Below are positions 42,659-51,107 of a DNA stretch of 64,000 nucleotides, one piece after another. The notes beneath the pieces are model-generated. The model was given only the letters and a program-made list of their open reading frames with translations, searched no databases and was not told the DNA's origin. Within the stretch, counting starts at the first letter, position 1, and each line of letters starts with the position of its first letter. Location of the stretch: the NCBI RefSeq assembly GCF_014202315.1, contig NZ_JACHGN010000002.1, positions 339,351-403,350 of the forward strand. The letters are read 5' to 3'. The stretch comes from Thermocatellispora tengchongensis. GTDB lineage: Bacteria > Actinomycetota > Actinomycetes > Streptosporangiales > Streptosporangiaceae. A program made the position numbers and the translations under genes.

Positions 42659-42992
42659 GTGGCGGTGCGGGTGGGGCCGCTGGCTGGGGGTTTGTGGTGG
42701 CGTGGTGGATGGTTGCGTTCGAGGGGGCGTGAGTGGGTGGCGTTTCGGTCTGGGGTGAGGCCGGTCGGGTTGTGGTGCAGGCGCACGGGGCGAGGTGCGT
42801 GGCGCTCGCGCGGAAGACCTGCTCCAGCGCCACCTTGGAACACCCGACGCGTTCCGGAAGGCCGTCTCCGGCGACGGTGAGTGATGGCGAGTATGGTCGG
42901 GCCGCACCGCTGAGGGCCAGGGCGCATCCGGCGGGCGGGATCGTGGGCCGGGGCGGCGGGACGCGGTGGTGGTCAGCCGGGCGCGGTGGTGC
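42659..42992. other. G-rich intergenic, no gene seen
   Basis: The remainder of the gap between the 43-bp array and the anti-sigma stop is G-rich and T-poor. Open frames here are repeat-like and lack ribosome-binding sites. No promoter or RNA can be supported. Confidence 0.5.
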
Positions 42993-43367
42993 TCAGTCCG
43001 ATTGGGCTGCTGGGCGGTCGGAGTGCAGTGCGGGTGGGTGGGCGTGCGTGGTCTGCCAGCCGGGATGCGTCGCCGGCCGCTCCGGGGGCGTGGTGTCACG
43101 GTCGGGGGATTCGGGAGGCTTGGGGCGGGTGGCGCGGAAGGCGGCCAGGAGGGTGGATCGGGTGTGTTCGCTGAGCGTGGCCGGGGGCTCGTCGAACGGG
43201 AGGTGACCGAGTGCGTGAACGGTCATGCGGAACTGGTCCACGTAGCGGGCGCAGGGCAGGCATTCGGCCATGTGGTCCTCGAACCCGAGCCGCGCGGGCT
43301 CGTCCAGCTCGCGGTCCACGTAGGCGGTCGCGAGTTCGACCAGTTCCTGACATCTGAACCGCTTCAC
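42993..43367 (-). CDS. Zinc-containing anti-sigma factor
   Basis: A 124-residue cytoplasmic anti-sigma factor. The N-terminal ZAS domain has FRCQELVELATAYVDRELDE followed by the HxxxCxxC motif in DHMAECLPCARYVDQ. The C-terminal half is a Pro/Thr/His-rich tail without a transmembrane segment, suggesting a soluble, possibly redox- or metal-responsive, RsrA-like protein. It starts at GTG 43367. It is downstream of and cotranscribed with the ECF sigma gene, its presumed target. Confidence 0.88.
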   Translation of the reverse strand: MKRFRCQELVELATAYVDRELDEPARLGFEDHMAECLPCARYVDQFRMTVHALGHLPFDEPPATLSEHTRSTLLAAFRATRPKPPESPDRDTTPPERPATHPGWQTTHAHPPALHSDRPAAQSD

Positions 43368-43455
43368 GATTTAGACCGCCTTACCTCACCGAGCTTGAAC
43401 CGTTTCACTTGTCGAACCGCCTCGCCACGTCCAGCAGGGCCGTGAACCGCTTCAC
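43355..43455. repeat. Three direct copies of a 13-mer between sigma and anti-sigma genes
   Basis: TGAACCGCTTCAC occurs at 43355-43367, 43396-43408 (one T for C) and 43443-43455. Read on the minus strand it is GTGAAGCGGTTCA; the copy nearest the gene is the anti-sigma start codon and codons 2-4. It also has dyad character (GTGAA/TTCAC). Confidence 0.75.
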
Positions 43456-43494
43456 CCGTGTGCGCGGGTGCTCAGCGTTCACTTACGCGTTCAT

Positions 43495-44166
43495 TTAAGC
43501 GGAACGTCTGGCCGTCTCGAAATACTCCTCAAGCCGGTCGCGGACCGCCGAGCGGGCGCGGTGCAGCAGGACCCGCTGGTTGGCCGGGGAGATCTCCAGG
43601 ATCTCGCAGACCTCCTCCGACGTGCATCCTTCGATGTCGCGCAGCGTGATCACCGTACGCTGGCGGGCCGGGAGCGCGGCCAGCGCCGCCGCGATCTCGG
43701 TGCGTACCTCGGAGGCGAGGATCTCGCCCTCGGGGGCGGGCCACGCCGCGGGGACCTCCTTCCAGGAGCCGGGGAACGGGGCGTCGGCGTCGCGGAAGCG
43801 CGCTCCGTCGTGCGGCGATCCGCCGTCGCCGTCGAACGCGCTGCTCCACGGGACGGTGCGGCTCTCGCGCGCCCCCCGCTTCATGGCCGTGTTGACCAGG
43901 ATGCGGTAAACCCATGTCTTGAGCGAGGAGCGCCCCTCGAAGGCGTCGATGCCGCGGATCACCGCAAGCCAGGTGTCCTGCACCACCTCCTCGGCCGAAT
44001 CGCTGGTGGACACGTAGGACCGGGCCAGCCGCAGCATGCCCTGCGACCAGGTGTCCAGCATCGCCGCGAACATCGCCTCGTCGCCCGCACGTAGCGCCGC
44101 GACGACGGCGTCGTCCGTGGGCAACCCCACGATCGTCTCCTCCCGGTCGGGCATACCACTCATCAT
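43495..44166 (-). CDS. ECF RNA polymerase sigma factor
   Basis: A sigma-70 region 2/region 4 protein of about 223 residues. Region 2 includes MLRLARSYVSTSDSAEEVVQ and DTWLAVIRGIDAFEGRSSLK; region 4 includes LPARQRTVITLRDIEGCTSE and ISPANQRVLLHRARS. A nonconserved acidic loop lies between. The start is uncertain: ATG 44166 is used here, but ATG 44154 or GTG 44184 are possible. The anti-sigma gene follows after 127 bp. It is divergent from the ligase, and its promoter probably lies in the palindromic region near 44211-44231. Confidence 0.9.
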   Translation of the reverse strand: MMSGMPDREETIVGLPTDDAVVAALRAGDEAMFAAMLDTWSQGMLRLARSYVSTSDSAEEVVQDTWLAVIRGIDAFEGRSSLKTWVYRILVNTAMKRGARESRTVPWSSAFDGDGGSPHDGARFRDADAPFPGSWKEVPAAWPAPEGEILASEVRTEIAAALAALPARQRTVITLRDIEGCTSEEVCEILEISPANQRVLLHRARSAVRDRLEEYFETARRSA

Positions 44167-44194
44167 GGCACCGGCCACCGACACTTCCAGGGGG

Positions 44195-44231
44195 GTGACG
44201 CCATACCAGCCATGGGGTATATATCCCCATG
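44195..44231 (+). promoter_or_regulatory. Leaderless ligase promoter with overlapping operator
   Basis: GTGACG (44195-44200) and TATATA (44218-44223) are 17 bp apart, with the GTG start at 44231, 7 nt later. CATGGGG (44211-44217) and CCCCATG (44225-44231) form a perfect inverted repeat flanking the -10. A repressor binding here would block the promoter directly, and possibly the divergent sigma gene too. Confidence 0.65.
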
Positions 44232-45250
44232 TGGGGGGATTGCCGCCTTACAAACCCATGACGGCTCAGCTCGGCGAACTGCCGGGCGGAGACGCGTACG
44301 GGTACGAAATGAAGTGGGACGGCGTCCGCGCACTGGCGTACGTGGAGGGAGGAGCGGTCCGGCTCATCTCCCGCAACGCCAGGGACATCACCGTGGCCTA
44401 CCCGGAGCTCGCCATGCTCGCGGGCGCGGTCGGCCGCCATGACGTGGTCCTGGACGGCGAGATCGTCGCCTTCGACGAGCGCGGGCGGCCCTCGTTCGAG
44501 GCGTTGCAACCCCGGATGCACCAGCGCCGCCCGGCGCGCATCGCCGAGCTGGTGCGGGCGGTGCCGGTGACGTACCTGCTGTTCGACGTGCTGCACGTGG
44601 ACGACACGCCGTCCGTCGAGCGGGCCTACACCAAGCGGCGTGACCTGCTGGAGGGCCTGGTCAGTCCGGGCGCGCGCTGGCAGGTGCCGGTGTGGTTCCC
44701 CGGCGACGGCCACGACGCGGTGGACTTCAGCCGGCAGATGGGGCTGGAGGGCGTGGTCGCCAAGCGGCTGGACTCGCCGTACCGGCCGGGGCGGCGCAGC
44801 GCCGACTGGATCAAGGTCAAGAACGTCCGTACGCAGGAGGTCGTGATCGGCGGCTGGAAGCCCGGCGCCGGCCGCCGCGCGGGCATGATCGGGTCCCTGC
44901 TCCTCGGCGTGTACGACGGCGCCCGCCGCGCCGCACCGGGCGCCGCGTCGGCGGAGGGCGGCGTTCTGGTGTTCGCCGGGCACGTCGGCACCGGGTTCAC
45001 CCAGGCCATGCTGCGCGACCTCGGCGAGCGCCTCGCCCCGCTGGCCCGGCCCACCTCCCCCTTCGCCGGGCAGGTCCCGCGCGAGCACGCCCGCGACGCG
45101 CACTGGGTCGAGCCGGAGCTGGTGGGCGAGGTCCAGTACGCCGAGTGGACCTCGGAGGGCTACCTCCGCCACCCCTCCTGGCGCGGACTGCGCGCGGACA
45201 AGATGCCGCGGGACGTCCACCCCGAGATCCCGCCGCCGCTCGCGAGCTGA
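44231..45250 (+). CDS. ATP-dependent DNA ligase (LigC/LigD ligase-domain type)
   Basis: A 339-residue ATP-dependent DNA ligase. The adenylated Lys is in YEMKWDGVRALAYV. Further nucleotidyltransferase motifs are DGEIVAFDERG, LLFDVLHVD, GLEGVVAKRLDSPYRPGRRS and DWIKVKN, followed by an OB-fold (VIGGWKPGAGRR). It lacks the polymerase and nuclease domains of LigD, and no Ku gene is nearby, so it is LigC-like, probably in nonhomologous end joining or base-excision repair. GTG 44231 is favoured by the leaderless promoter geometry; ATG 44258 is an alternative. Confidence 0.92.
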   Translation: MGGLPPYKPMTAQLGELPGGDAYGYEMKWDGVRALAYVEGGAVRLISRNARDITVAYPELAMLAGAVGRHDVVLDGEIVAFDERGRPSFEALQPRMHQRRPARIAELVRAVPVTYLLFDVLHVDDTPSVERAYTKRRDLLEGLVSPGARWQVPVWFPGDGHDAVDFSRQMGLEGVVAKRLDSPYRPGRRSADWIKVKNVRTQEVVIGGWKPGAGRRAGMIGSLLLGVYDGARRAAPGAASAEGGVLVFAGHVGTGFTQAMLRDLGERLAPLARPTSPFAGQVPREHARDAHWVEPELVGEVQYAEWTSEGYLRHPSWRGLRADKMPRDVHPEIPPPLAS

Positions 45251-45271
45251 ACCCGCGCTCCTGGAACGCGA

Positions 45272-45306
45272 GGACCCGCCGGCCCTGATGGCAGGCCGGC
45301 GGGTCC
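45272..45306. terminator. Bidirectional stem-loop between ligase and fasciclin genes
   Basis: GGACCCGCCGGCC (45272-45284) pairs perfectly with GGCCGGCGGGTCC (45294-45306) around a 9-nt loop. It lies between two convergent stop codons. Confidence 0.8.
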
Positions 45307-45330
45307 GGGTGCTCGTACGGCTCGTCGCGG

Positions 45331-46068
45331 TCAGGGCATGAGGACCTTGTCCACGAGGTAGAGCGTGGCGTTCTGGGTGGTGATGCCACCACAGGAGATC
45401 TTGGCGTCGCCGTTGACGGTGAAGTCCTCACCGGAGCCGGTGACGGTGAGCTGGTCGCCGCCGAGGGTGTCCAGCGGGCCCGCGGTCAGGCTGTCCTTGT
45501 CGATCTTCCCGGTGACGACGTGGTTCTCCAGGACCCTGGTGAGCTGACCCTTGTCGGCCATCAGCTTGCTCAGGTCTTCCTGCGAGATGTTCTTGAAGGC
45601 CTCATCGGTGGGCGCGAAGACGGTGATGTCCTGCTCGGAGTTCAGCCTGTCGGTCAGGCCGGCCGCCTGGATGGCCTTGGCGAGCATGGAGAGCTGCGGG
45701 CTCTCCTCGATGGCGGTGCCGACCGGCTGGCCGGACATGTTCTCGACGCTGCCCGGCCCGGACGTCGGCAGGTTGGCGCAGCCGGGGCCGAACGGGGCCG
45801 CGGCGGGTCCGGTCGGCGACTCCGTGGGCGTGGCCGTCTCATCGGTGGGCGACTCCGGGGGCGTCTCCTCCGGGGACTCCTCCGGCGGAGGAGTCATGCC
45901 GTCGGTGGGCTCCTCGGTCGGGCCCATCTCATCGGTGGGCGCTGGCGTGGCGACGTCCGGCGGCGGGGTCGGGGTCGTGACGGCGGCGGACGCTTGGGCG
46001 AAGGGGGAGACCGGGGCCAGTGCCAGTGCGGCGAGGCCCGAGGCGAGAAGTGCAGTCCTGCTCTTCAC
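45331..46068 (-). CDS. Secreted fasciclin (FAS1) domain protein
   Basis: A 245-residue exported protein. A signal peptide (about residues 1-30, RTALLASGLAALALAP) is followed by a Pro/Thr/Glu-rich linker (about 31-95). A single FAS1 domain (about 110-245) follows, with DITVFAPTDEAFKNISQEDL and LENHVVTGKI. FAS1 proteins are surface adhesins. It starts at GTG 46068 with AAGGAG upstream. No lipobox or sortase motif is present, so it is probably released or wall-associated. Confidence 0.9.
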   Translation of the reverse strand: MKSRTALLASGLAALALAPVSPFAQASAAVTTPTPPPDVATPAPTDEMGPTEEPTDGMTPPPEESPEETPPESPTDETATPTESPTGPAAAPFGPGCANLPTSGPGSVENMSGQPVGTAIEESPQLSMLAKAIQAAGLTDRLNSEQDITVFAPTDEAFKNISQEDLSKLMADKGQLTRVLENHVVTGKIDKDSLTAGPLDTLGGDQLTVTGSGEDFTVNGDAKISCGGITTQNATLYLVDKVLMP

Positions 46069-46212
46069 GTGATTCTCCTTGACCGGGGTGCCGCCAGGTC
46101 CTGGCGAGCACATATCCAGTTCGCTCGCACTCGGCATGCCCTATATATCTGGATAAATCCCTCAGATGTGCATTTTTGACGACATAATGAAATTGGCGTT
46201 ATAGGGGGAGAT

Positions 46213-47232
46213 CTACTTCTCATCCTCCTCGTCCGGGGCCATGCCGTCCGGGACGAGGGCCGGGGAGGGGCGGGGGCCGAGGGGGAGGAATTCGGGGGCC
46301 AGGTCGGGGGATTCGGCGAGGATGAAGTCGCGGCAGGCGCGTACGGCCGGGGTGAGGCGTTCCGCGGCGCGCCAGCACAGTCCGATCGTGCGGAAGACCG
46401 GCGGTGACATGGGGATCTCGGCGACCAGCGCCGGGTCGGGGGGCGGGCTGGAGCGGGGGAGCAGGGCCACGCCGAGGCCCGCGGTGACCAGGCCGCGGAT
46501 CGTCTCGGTCTCCTGGCCCTCGAAGGCGATCCGGGGGCGGAAGCCCGCCGCGGCGCACAGCTCGTCGGTGATCTGGCGCAGGCCGTATCCGCGTTCCAGG
46601 GTGACCAGATCCTCTCCGGCCAGTTCGGCGGCGGCGATGGTGGCGCGGCCGGCGAGGGGGTGGGAGGCGGGGAGGGTGACGACGAGCTCCTGCCGGGCCA
46701 GCGGGGCGGCGGCCAGCGCCGGATCGCCGGGAGGGGGCGGGGGCGCGACCAGCACCAGGTCCAGCTCCCCGGCGGCCAGGCGGTGCAGCATCTCGTCGCG
46801 CGCGCCCTGCACGAGGGTGAAGCGGGCGCGCGGGTTGCGCTCGCGGTAGCCGCGGACGAGTGAGGGCACCAGGGAGCGTCCGAGCAGGTGCAGGAAGCCG
46901 AGCACCACCCGGCCGCTCTCGGGGTCGATCTCCTCGTGGGCCTCACGGGCGCCCGCGGCCAGCACCGTGAGCGCGCGGGCCGCGGCGTCGGCGACGAGGT
47001 GCCCGGCCCGGGTCAGGCGCACGCCGCGGCCGTCCGGGACGACAAGCGGCGTGCCGACGGTCTCGCCCAGTGCGGCGAGCCGCCTGCTCACCGTGGGCTG
47101 CGGTACGCCGAGCAGCTCGGCCGCCCTGGTCACGTGCTGCGTCTCGCGGATCGCCGCCAGCAGGGCCAGGCCGGGCGCGAGCCGGGCGGCCACCCGCTCG
47201 TGCGGGTCCGCGGAATCCGACTCATACGTCAT
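46213..47232 (-). CDS. LysR-family transcriptional regulator
   Basis: A 339-residue LysR regulator. The HTH (about 18-75) contains HVTRAAELLGVPQPTVSRRL; the substrate-binding domain extends to about 315 with GLVTAGLGVALLPRS. The C-terminal tail is acidic. ATG 47232 is chosen at the start of the conserved region. It is divergent from an MFS exporter or importer gene with 63 bp between, the standard LysR target layout. Confidence 0.93.
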   Translation of the reverse strand: MTYESDSADPHERVAARLAPGLALLAAIRETQHVTRAAELLGVPQPTVSRRLAALGETVGTPLVVPDGRGVRLTRAGHLVADAAARALTVLAAGAREAHEEIDPESGRVVLGFLHLLGRSLVPSLVRGYRERNPRARFTLVQGARDEMLHRLAAGELDLVLVAPPPPPGDPALAAAPLARQELVVTLPASHPLAGRATIAAAELAGEDLVTLERGYGLRQITDELCAAAGFRPRIAFEGQETETIRGLVTAGLGVALLPRSSPPPDPALVAEIPMSPPVFRTIGLCWRAAERLTPAVRACRDFILAESPDLAPEFLPLGPRPSPALVPDGMAPDEEDEK

Positions 47233-47258
47233 GGTATGAATTCTGGCAGATCGCGGTA

Positions 47259-47288
47259 TTGGACGTATATGTCGGCGCGGCCTAGCGT
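47259..47288 (+). promoter_or_regulatory. Leaderless promoter of the MFS gene
   Basis: TTGGAC (47259-47264) and TAGCGT (47283-47288) are 18 bp apart; the GTG start follows 7 nt after the -10. No ribosome-binding site is present. Confidence 0.65.
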
Positions 47289-47295
47289 CGGAGAC

Positions 47296-48648
47296 GTGGC
47301 TGTGACCGAACTTCCTGCCGGTTCCGAGCGGGATTCCGGCCGGGATTCCGGGCGGCATGTCCGCCGGGCCTCCGGCCTCGGTGGCGATCGGGGCTCTGAT
47401 CGTGGCGCTACCCCGGGCTCTGATCGGCGTACTGCGCGGCGGGTCGCCGTGGCGGTCGCGGCCGGGGGTATCGCGTCGTTCGCGCTGCTGTACGCCCCGC
47501 AGCCCGTGTTGCCGCAGCTCGCCGCGGACTTCCGGCTCGATCCCGGCGGTGCCTCGCTCGCCGTCGGGGTGGCCACCGGCGGGCTCGCGGTCGCGGTGCT
47601 TCCGGTCGCCGCGTTGTCGGAGATCGCCGGGCGCCGGCGGGTGATCCTGGCCTCGATGGTCGTGTCGGTGGTGCTGGGGTTGCTGCTGCCGCTCGCCCCC
47701 ACCTTCGCGGTGCTGCTCGCCATGCGGGCGGGGCAGGGGGCGGCCATCGCAGGGTTCGCCGGGGTCGCGGCGGCGTACCTGGTGGAGATGCTGGGCCGGA
47801 AGGGCGTCGTCGCGGCCGTGGGAGCGATGATCGCGGGCAACTCGGTGGGCGGGATGCTGGGCAGGCTGGCCGCGGGGGCCGCCGCCGAGCCGGTGGGGTG
47901 GCGGGGCGCGCTGCTGCTCGTGGCCGTCGTCGCGCTCGGGTGCGGCGTGGTGACCCTGGTCGCGCTGCCCGCGCCGCGCGGGGTGCGCAGCGGCGGGGCC
48001 CGGCCGCGCGAGGTGGTGGCGGGGCTGCGCGCCGCCGCGGGCCGTCCGGTGCTGCTGGTCCAGTACGCGTTCGCCGCGCTCGGCATGGGCTCGTTCGTGG
48101 CCCTGTACAACGCCGCCGGGTTCCGGCTCACCGCGCCGCCGATCGGCCTGGCCCCGGCGCTCGCCTCGCTCGTCTTCCTCGTCTACGCGATCGGCACGGT
48201 CTCCTCCGGCACGGCCGCCCGCCTGGTGGCCCGCGTGGGCCAGGCGCGGGCCCTGATCGCGGCGCTCGCCGTCACCGTCGCCGGAGGGGCGCTGACGCTG
48301 CCGGACGCGCTGCCCGCGGTGATCCTCGGGTTCGCGGTGCTGACCGGGGGCTTCTTCGCGGCGCACACGGTCGCGAACGGATGGACGGCCGCCGCGGCCC
48401 CCGAGGGGGCGCGCGGCCAGGCGTCCGGCCTCTACACGCTGGCGTACTACCTCGGCAGCAGCGTGTTCGGCACCGCCGGGGGCGCGGTCTACGGCCGCTT
48501 CGGCTGGGCGTGGCTGATCGCGCTCACCTCGTCCTGGCTGCTGCTGGCGCTGCTCGCGGCGCTCGGGTTCCACCTGTGCACGGCGCGGCGCCGGACGCCG
48601 TCCCGCGCGGGGGAGGGGGACCCGCGCCGGGACGGTCTCAGCGGATGA
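47296..48648 (+). CDS. MFS transporter
   Basis: A 450-residue major facilitator with about 12 transmembrane segments from residue 50 on. YAPQPVLPQLAADF is the TM1 end typical of the YgaY/YnfM-like group, and EIAGRRRVILASM is the loop 2-3 signature. The first about 48 residues are a hydrophilic Arg/Ser/Gly-rich extension. It starts at GTG 47296 by promoter geometry; GTG 47302 is possible. It is probably regulated by the divergent LysR protein, and the substrate is unknown. Its 3' end overlaps the methyltransferase gene by 11 bp. Confidence 0.9.
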   Translation: MAVTELPAGSERDSGRDSGRHVRRASGLGGDRGSDRGATPGSDRRTARRVAVAVAAGGIASFALLYAPQPVLPQLAADFRLDPGGASLAVGVATGGLAVAVLPVAALSEIAGRRRVILASMVVSVVLGLLLPLAPTFAVLLAMRAGQGAAIAGFAGVAAAYLVEMLGRKGVVAAVGAMIAGNSVGGMLGRLAAGAAAEPVGWRGALLLVAVVALGCGVVTLVALPAPRGVRSGGARPREVVAGLRAAAGRPVLLVQYAFAALGMGSFVALYNAAGFRLTAPPIGLAPALASLVFLVYAIGTVSSGTAARLVARVGQARALIAALAVTVAGGALTLPDALPAVILGFAVLTGGFFAAHTVANGWTAAAAPEGARGQASGLYTLAYYLGSSVFGTAGGAVYGRFGWAWLIALTSSWLLLALLAALGFHLCTARRRTPSRAGEGDPRRDGLSG

Positions 48649-49444
48649 AGCCGATGCCCGCGTACCCGTCCACGCCGGGCAGGGCGGGCAGGTCGTCCGG
48701 CTCGTCCCGCAGCCACTCGCGGGTGCGGACCAGGCCGGGCGGGGCCAGCTCGAAGCCGTCGAAGAAGCGGAGCACCTGGGCGTGCGTGCGCGGCGTGGGC
48801 AGGCCCGTGGCCGCCTTGGTGTAGACCGCGCGGCCCTCGGCCACCTGCTGCTCGTCCAGGTCGCCGCTGGTCAGGTGGGTCATCGCCAGGGCGCTGCCGG
48901 GCACGAGCCGGTCGCGCAGGGTGGCGACGATCCGCTCGGCGTCCTCCTGCTCGGGGATGAAGTGCACGACCGCCAGCATCAGCAGGCCGATCGGCTTGCC
49001 GAAGTCGAGGTGACCGGTGACCTCCGGGTTGTCCAGGATCGACTCCGGCCTGAGCATGTCGCCGTCCACCACGATCGTCTGCGGGTTGTCGGCCAGCAGC
49101 GCGCGCCCGTGGGTGAGCACGATCGGGTCGTTGTCCACGTAGACGATGCGCGAGTCGGGAGCCGCGGCCAGCGCGACCTGGTGCACGTTCTCCTGGGTCG
49201 GCAGCCCGGCGCCGATGTCCAGGAACTGGCGGATGCCGCTCGCGGCCATCTGCTGCACGACCCGCTTCAGGAAGCGCCGGTTCTCCTGGACGCCCTCCCT
49301 GACGTTGGGGGTGAGCTGAAGGAGCTTCTCGGCGGCCGCCCGGTCGGAGGCGAAGTTGTCCTTGCCGCCGAGGAGGAAGTCGTAGATGCGGGCAACGCTG
49401 GGTACCGTCGGGTCGATCCCGTGCGGCGCCTGTTCCGTGTCCAT
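48638..49444 (-). CDS. SAM-dependent methyltransferase, DUF574 family
   Basis: A 268-residue protein of the actinomycete-expanded DUF574 group. VPSVARIYDFLLGGKDNFA is the characteristic N-terminus, FLDIGAGLPTQENVHQVA the SAM-binding loop and VYVDNDPIV the ribose-binding acidic residue. Members are widespread in Streptomyces-like genomes, with mostly unknown substrates. ATG 49444. Confidence 0.9.
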   Translation of the reverse strand: MDTEQAPHGIDPTVPSVARIYDFLLGGKDNFASDRAAAEKLLQLTPNVREGVQENRRFLKRVVQQMAASGIRQFLDIGAGLPTQENVHQVALAAAPDSRIVYVDNDPIVLTHGRALLADNPQTIVVDGDMLRPESILDNPEVTGHLDFGKPIGLLMLAVVHFIPEQEDAERIVATLRDRLVPGSALAMTHLTSGDLDEQQVAEGRAVYTKAATGLPTPRTHAQVLRFFDGFELAPPGLVRTREWLRDEPDDLPALPGVDGYAGIGFIR

Positions 49445-49558
49445 GCGTCAGCTTTCGGTACGTTGTTCGGTTGATCACAAAATAGTGGATCTGCCGGGCT
49501 CCGTGAGCCACTTGCTAGAGTTCCGATCAGCCGCGACCTTCCCGGGGGGACCGACGAG

Positions 49559-51070
49559 ATGCCGCAGGCTCAGCCGCTGGAGCCGGGTGACCCGGCACGC
49601 CTGGGCGCGTACGAGATCGTCGGGCGCATCGGCTCGGGCGGCCAGGGCGTGGTCTACCTGGGCCGGGCCGCGTCCGGCGAGCAGGTCGCGGTCAAGCTGT
49701 TCCACGCGCGCCTGGACGGCGACCCGGCCGCGCGCGCGGGTTTCGCCCGCGAGCTGGAGCTGGCCAAACGGGTGGCCCGATTCTGCACCGCGCAGGTCCT
49801 GGACTTCGGCGTCGTGGGCGAGCGGCCGTACATCGTCAGCGAGCACGTGCCCGGCCCCTCGCTGCACCAGGTCGTCTCCGGCCAGGGGCCGGTGGCCGGC
49901 GGCGCCCTCGACCGCCTGGCCGTCAGCACCGCGACGGCGCTGGTCGCGCTGCACGACGCCGGCATCGTGCACCGCGACTTCAAGCCGCAGAACGTGCTGA
50001 TGGGCCCCGACGGGCCCCGGGTCATCGACTTCGGCATCGCCAAGGCGCTGTCGGCGGCCGAGACCATGACCAGCGGGGTCGTCGGCACGCCGGCGTACAT
50101 GGCGCCGGAGCAGCTCTCGGGCGGTGAGCCGGGGCTGGCCATGGACGTCTTCGCCTGGGCCTCCACCATCGCGTACGCCGCCACCGGCCGCCCGCCGTTC
50201 GGCAACGACGCGATCCCGGCCATCATCAACCGCATCCTGAACGGCGCCCCCGACCTCCACGGCGTCCAGGAGCCGCTGCGCGGCCTGCTGGCCGCCTGCC
50301 TGGACAAGGACCCGGCGCGGCGTCCCACCGCCCGCCAGATCCTGGACCACCTCGTACGCGGGCAGCCGGTCGCCCCCGCGTCCCCCCTCGTCACGACCGC
50401 CCCCGCGCCTCCGCCACGGCCGAGGGGCCGGGGACGGACGGTGGCGCTGGCGGCGGCCGTCGCGGCGGTGGTGGCCGCGGCGGGCGGCGCCGGGACCGCC
50501 ACGCTGCTGGCCAGGAGCGGCGCCGAGTCCCCGATCGTCGCCCAGGGGGCCGAGACCGGCCGGGCTCCCTCGACCGGCGCGGCCACCACGACGTCCCCCG
50601 GCCCGTCCCTCACGCCGACGCCCTCGCCGGCGGCCGAGCAGACCGTCGCGATCCGCCCGTCCGAGGCCCGCAGCGAGAAGCCCCGGACCACGACCCGGCC
50701 TCCCGCCCCGCAGCAGGACGAGGAGGAGCCCGAGTCCAGCGCGCCGCGGTCCAGCCCTCCGTCCGAGGACTTCCCGACCGACCCGGCCGCCACCCCCTCG
50801 CCGCAGCGGCCGAAGCCCTCGCCCACGCCGACCCGCCTGGTCGAGCTGGGTGCCGGCCACTTCTCCGCCTACTGCGTCACACTGGGCTGGGAGTGGGTGG
50901 AGTACCGCGAGACGCCGCGGCCGGGCGCGTACTGCGTCAAGCGCAAGAACGACCAGACGATGTACCTCACCCAGGCCCAGCGCGACGACGGCTGCCGGTG
51001 GCGCTTCAAGGTCCCGAACGCCTTCCACCGGTTCAAGGGCAAGGCCAACTACTGCTACGTCTACCGCTGA
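49559..51070 (+). CDS. Membrane Ser/Thr protein kinase with extracellular Cys-containing domain
   Basis: A 503-residue eukaryotic-type kinase. The Gly loop is GRIGSGGQGVVYLG, the ATP Lys is Lys46 (QVAVKLF), the catalytic loop VHRDFKPQNVL (His138, Asp140), the DFG is VIDFGIAK, and GTPAYMAPEQ ends the activation segment. After a Pro-rich stretch a single transmembrane segment lies at about 294-318. A disordered Pro/Thr/Ser/Glu linker follows, then a compact domain from about residue 437 with four or more Cys (AYCVTLGWEWVEY, GAYCVKRKND, CRWRFKV, NYCYVYR). The outer domain is a likely ligand sensor. Confidence 0.94.
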   Translation: MPQAQPLEPGDPARLGAYEIVGRIGSGGQGVVYLGRAASGEQVAVKLFHARLDGDPAARAGFARELELAKRVARFCTAQVLDFGVVGERPYIVSEHVPGPSLHQVVSGQGPVAGGALDRLAVSTATALVALHDAGIVHRDFKPQNVLMGPDGPRVIDFGIAKALSAAETMTSGVVGTPAYMAPEQLSGGEPGLAMDVFAWASTIAYAATGRPPFGNDAIPAIINRILNGAPDLHGVQEPLRGLLAACLDKDPARRPTARQILDHLVRGQPVAPASPLVTTAPAPPPRPRGRGRTVALAAAVAAVVAAAGGAGTATLLARSGAESPIVAQGAETGRAPSTGAATTTSPGPSLTPTPSPAAEQTVAIRPSEARSEKPRTTTRPPAPQQDEEEPESSAPRSSPPSEDFPTDPAATPSPQRPKPSPTPTRLVELGAGHFSAYCVTLGWEWVEYRETPRPGAYCVKRKNDQTMYLTQAQRDDGCRWRFKVPNAFHRFKGKANYCYVYR

Positions 51071-51107
51071 CCGCCGCCCGGCCGATCAGCGGCGGATCAG
51101 CGGCGGA

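Noticed and set aside
42733-43206. Plus-strand open frames antisense to the anti-sigma gene
   Set aside because: They overlap a recognisable ZAS anti-sigma gene and give Gly/Arg/Val-rich sequence without domains.
46888-47295. N-terminal extension of the MFS gene upstream of 47296
   Set aside because: It would run antisense through the LysR HTH region, and the promoter at 47259-47288 places the start at 47296.
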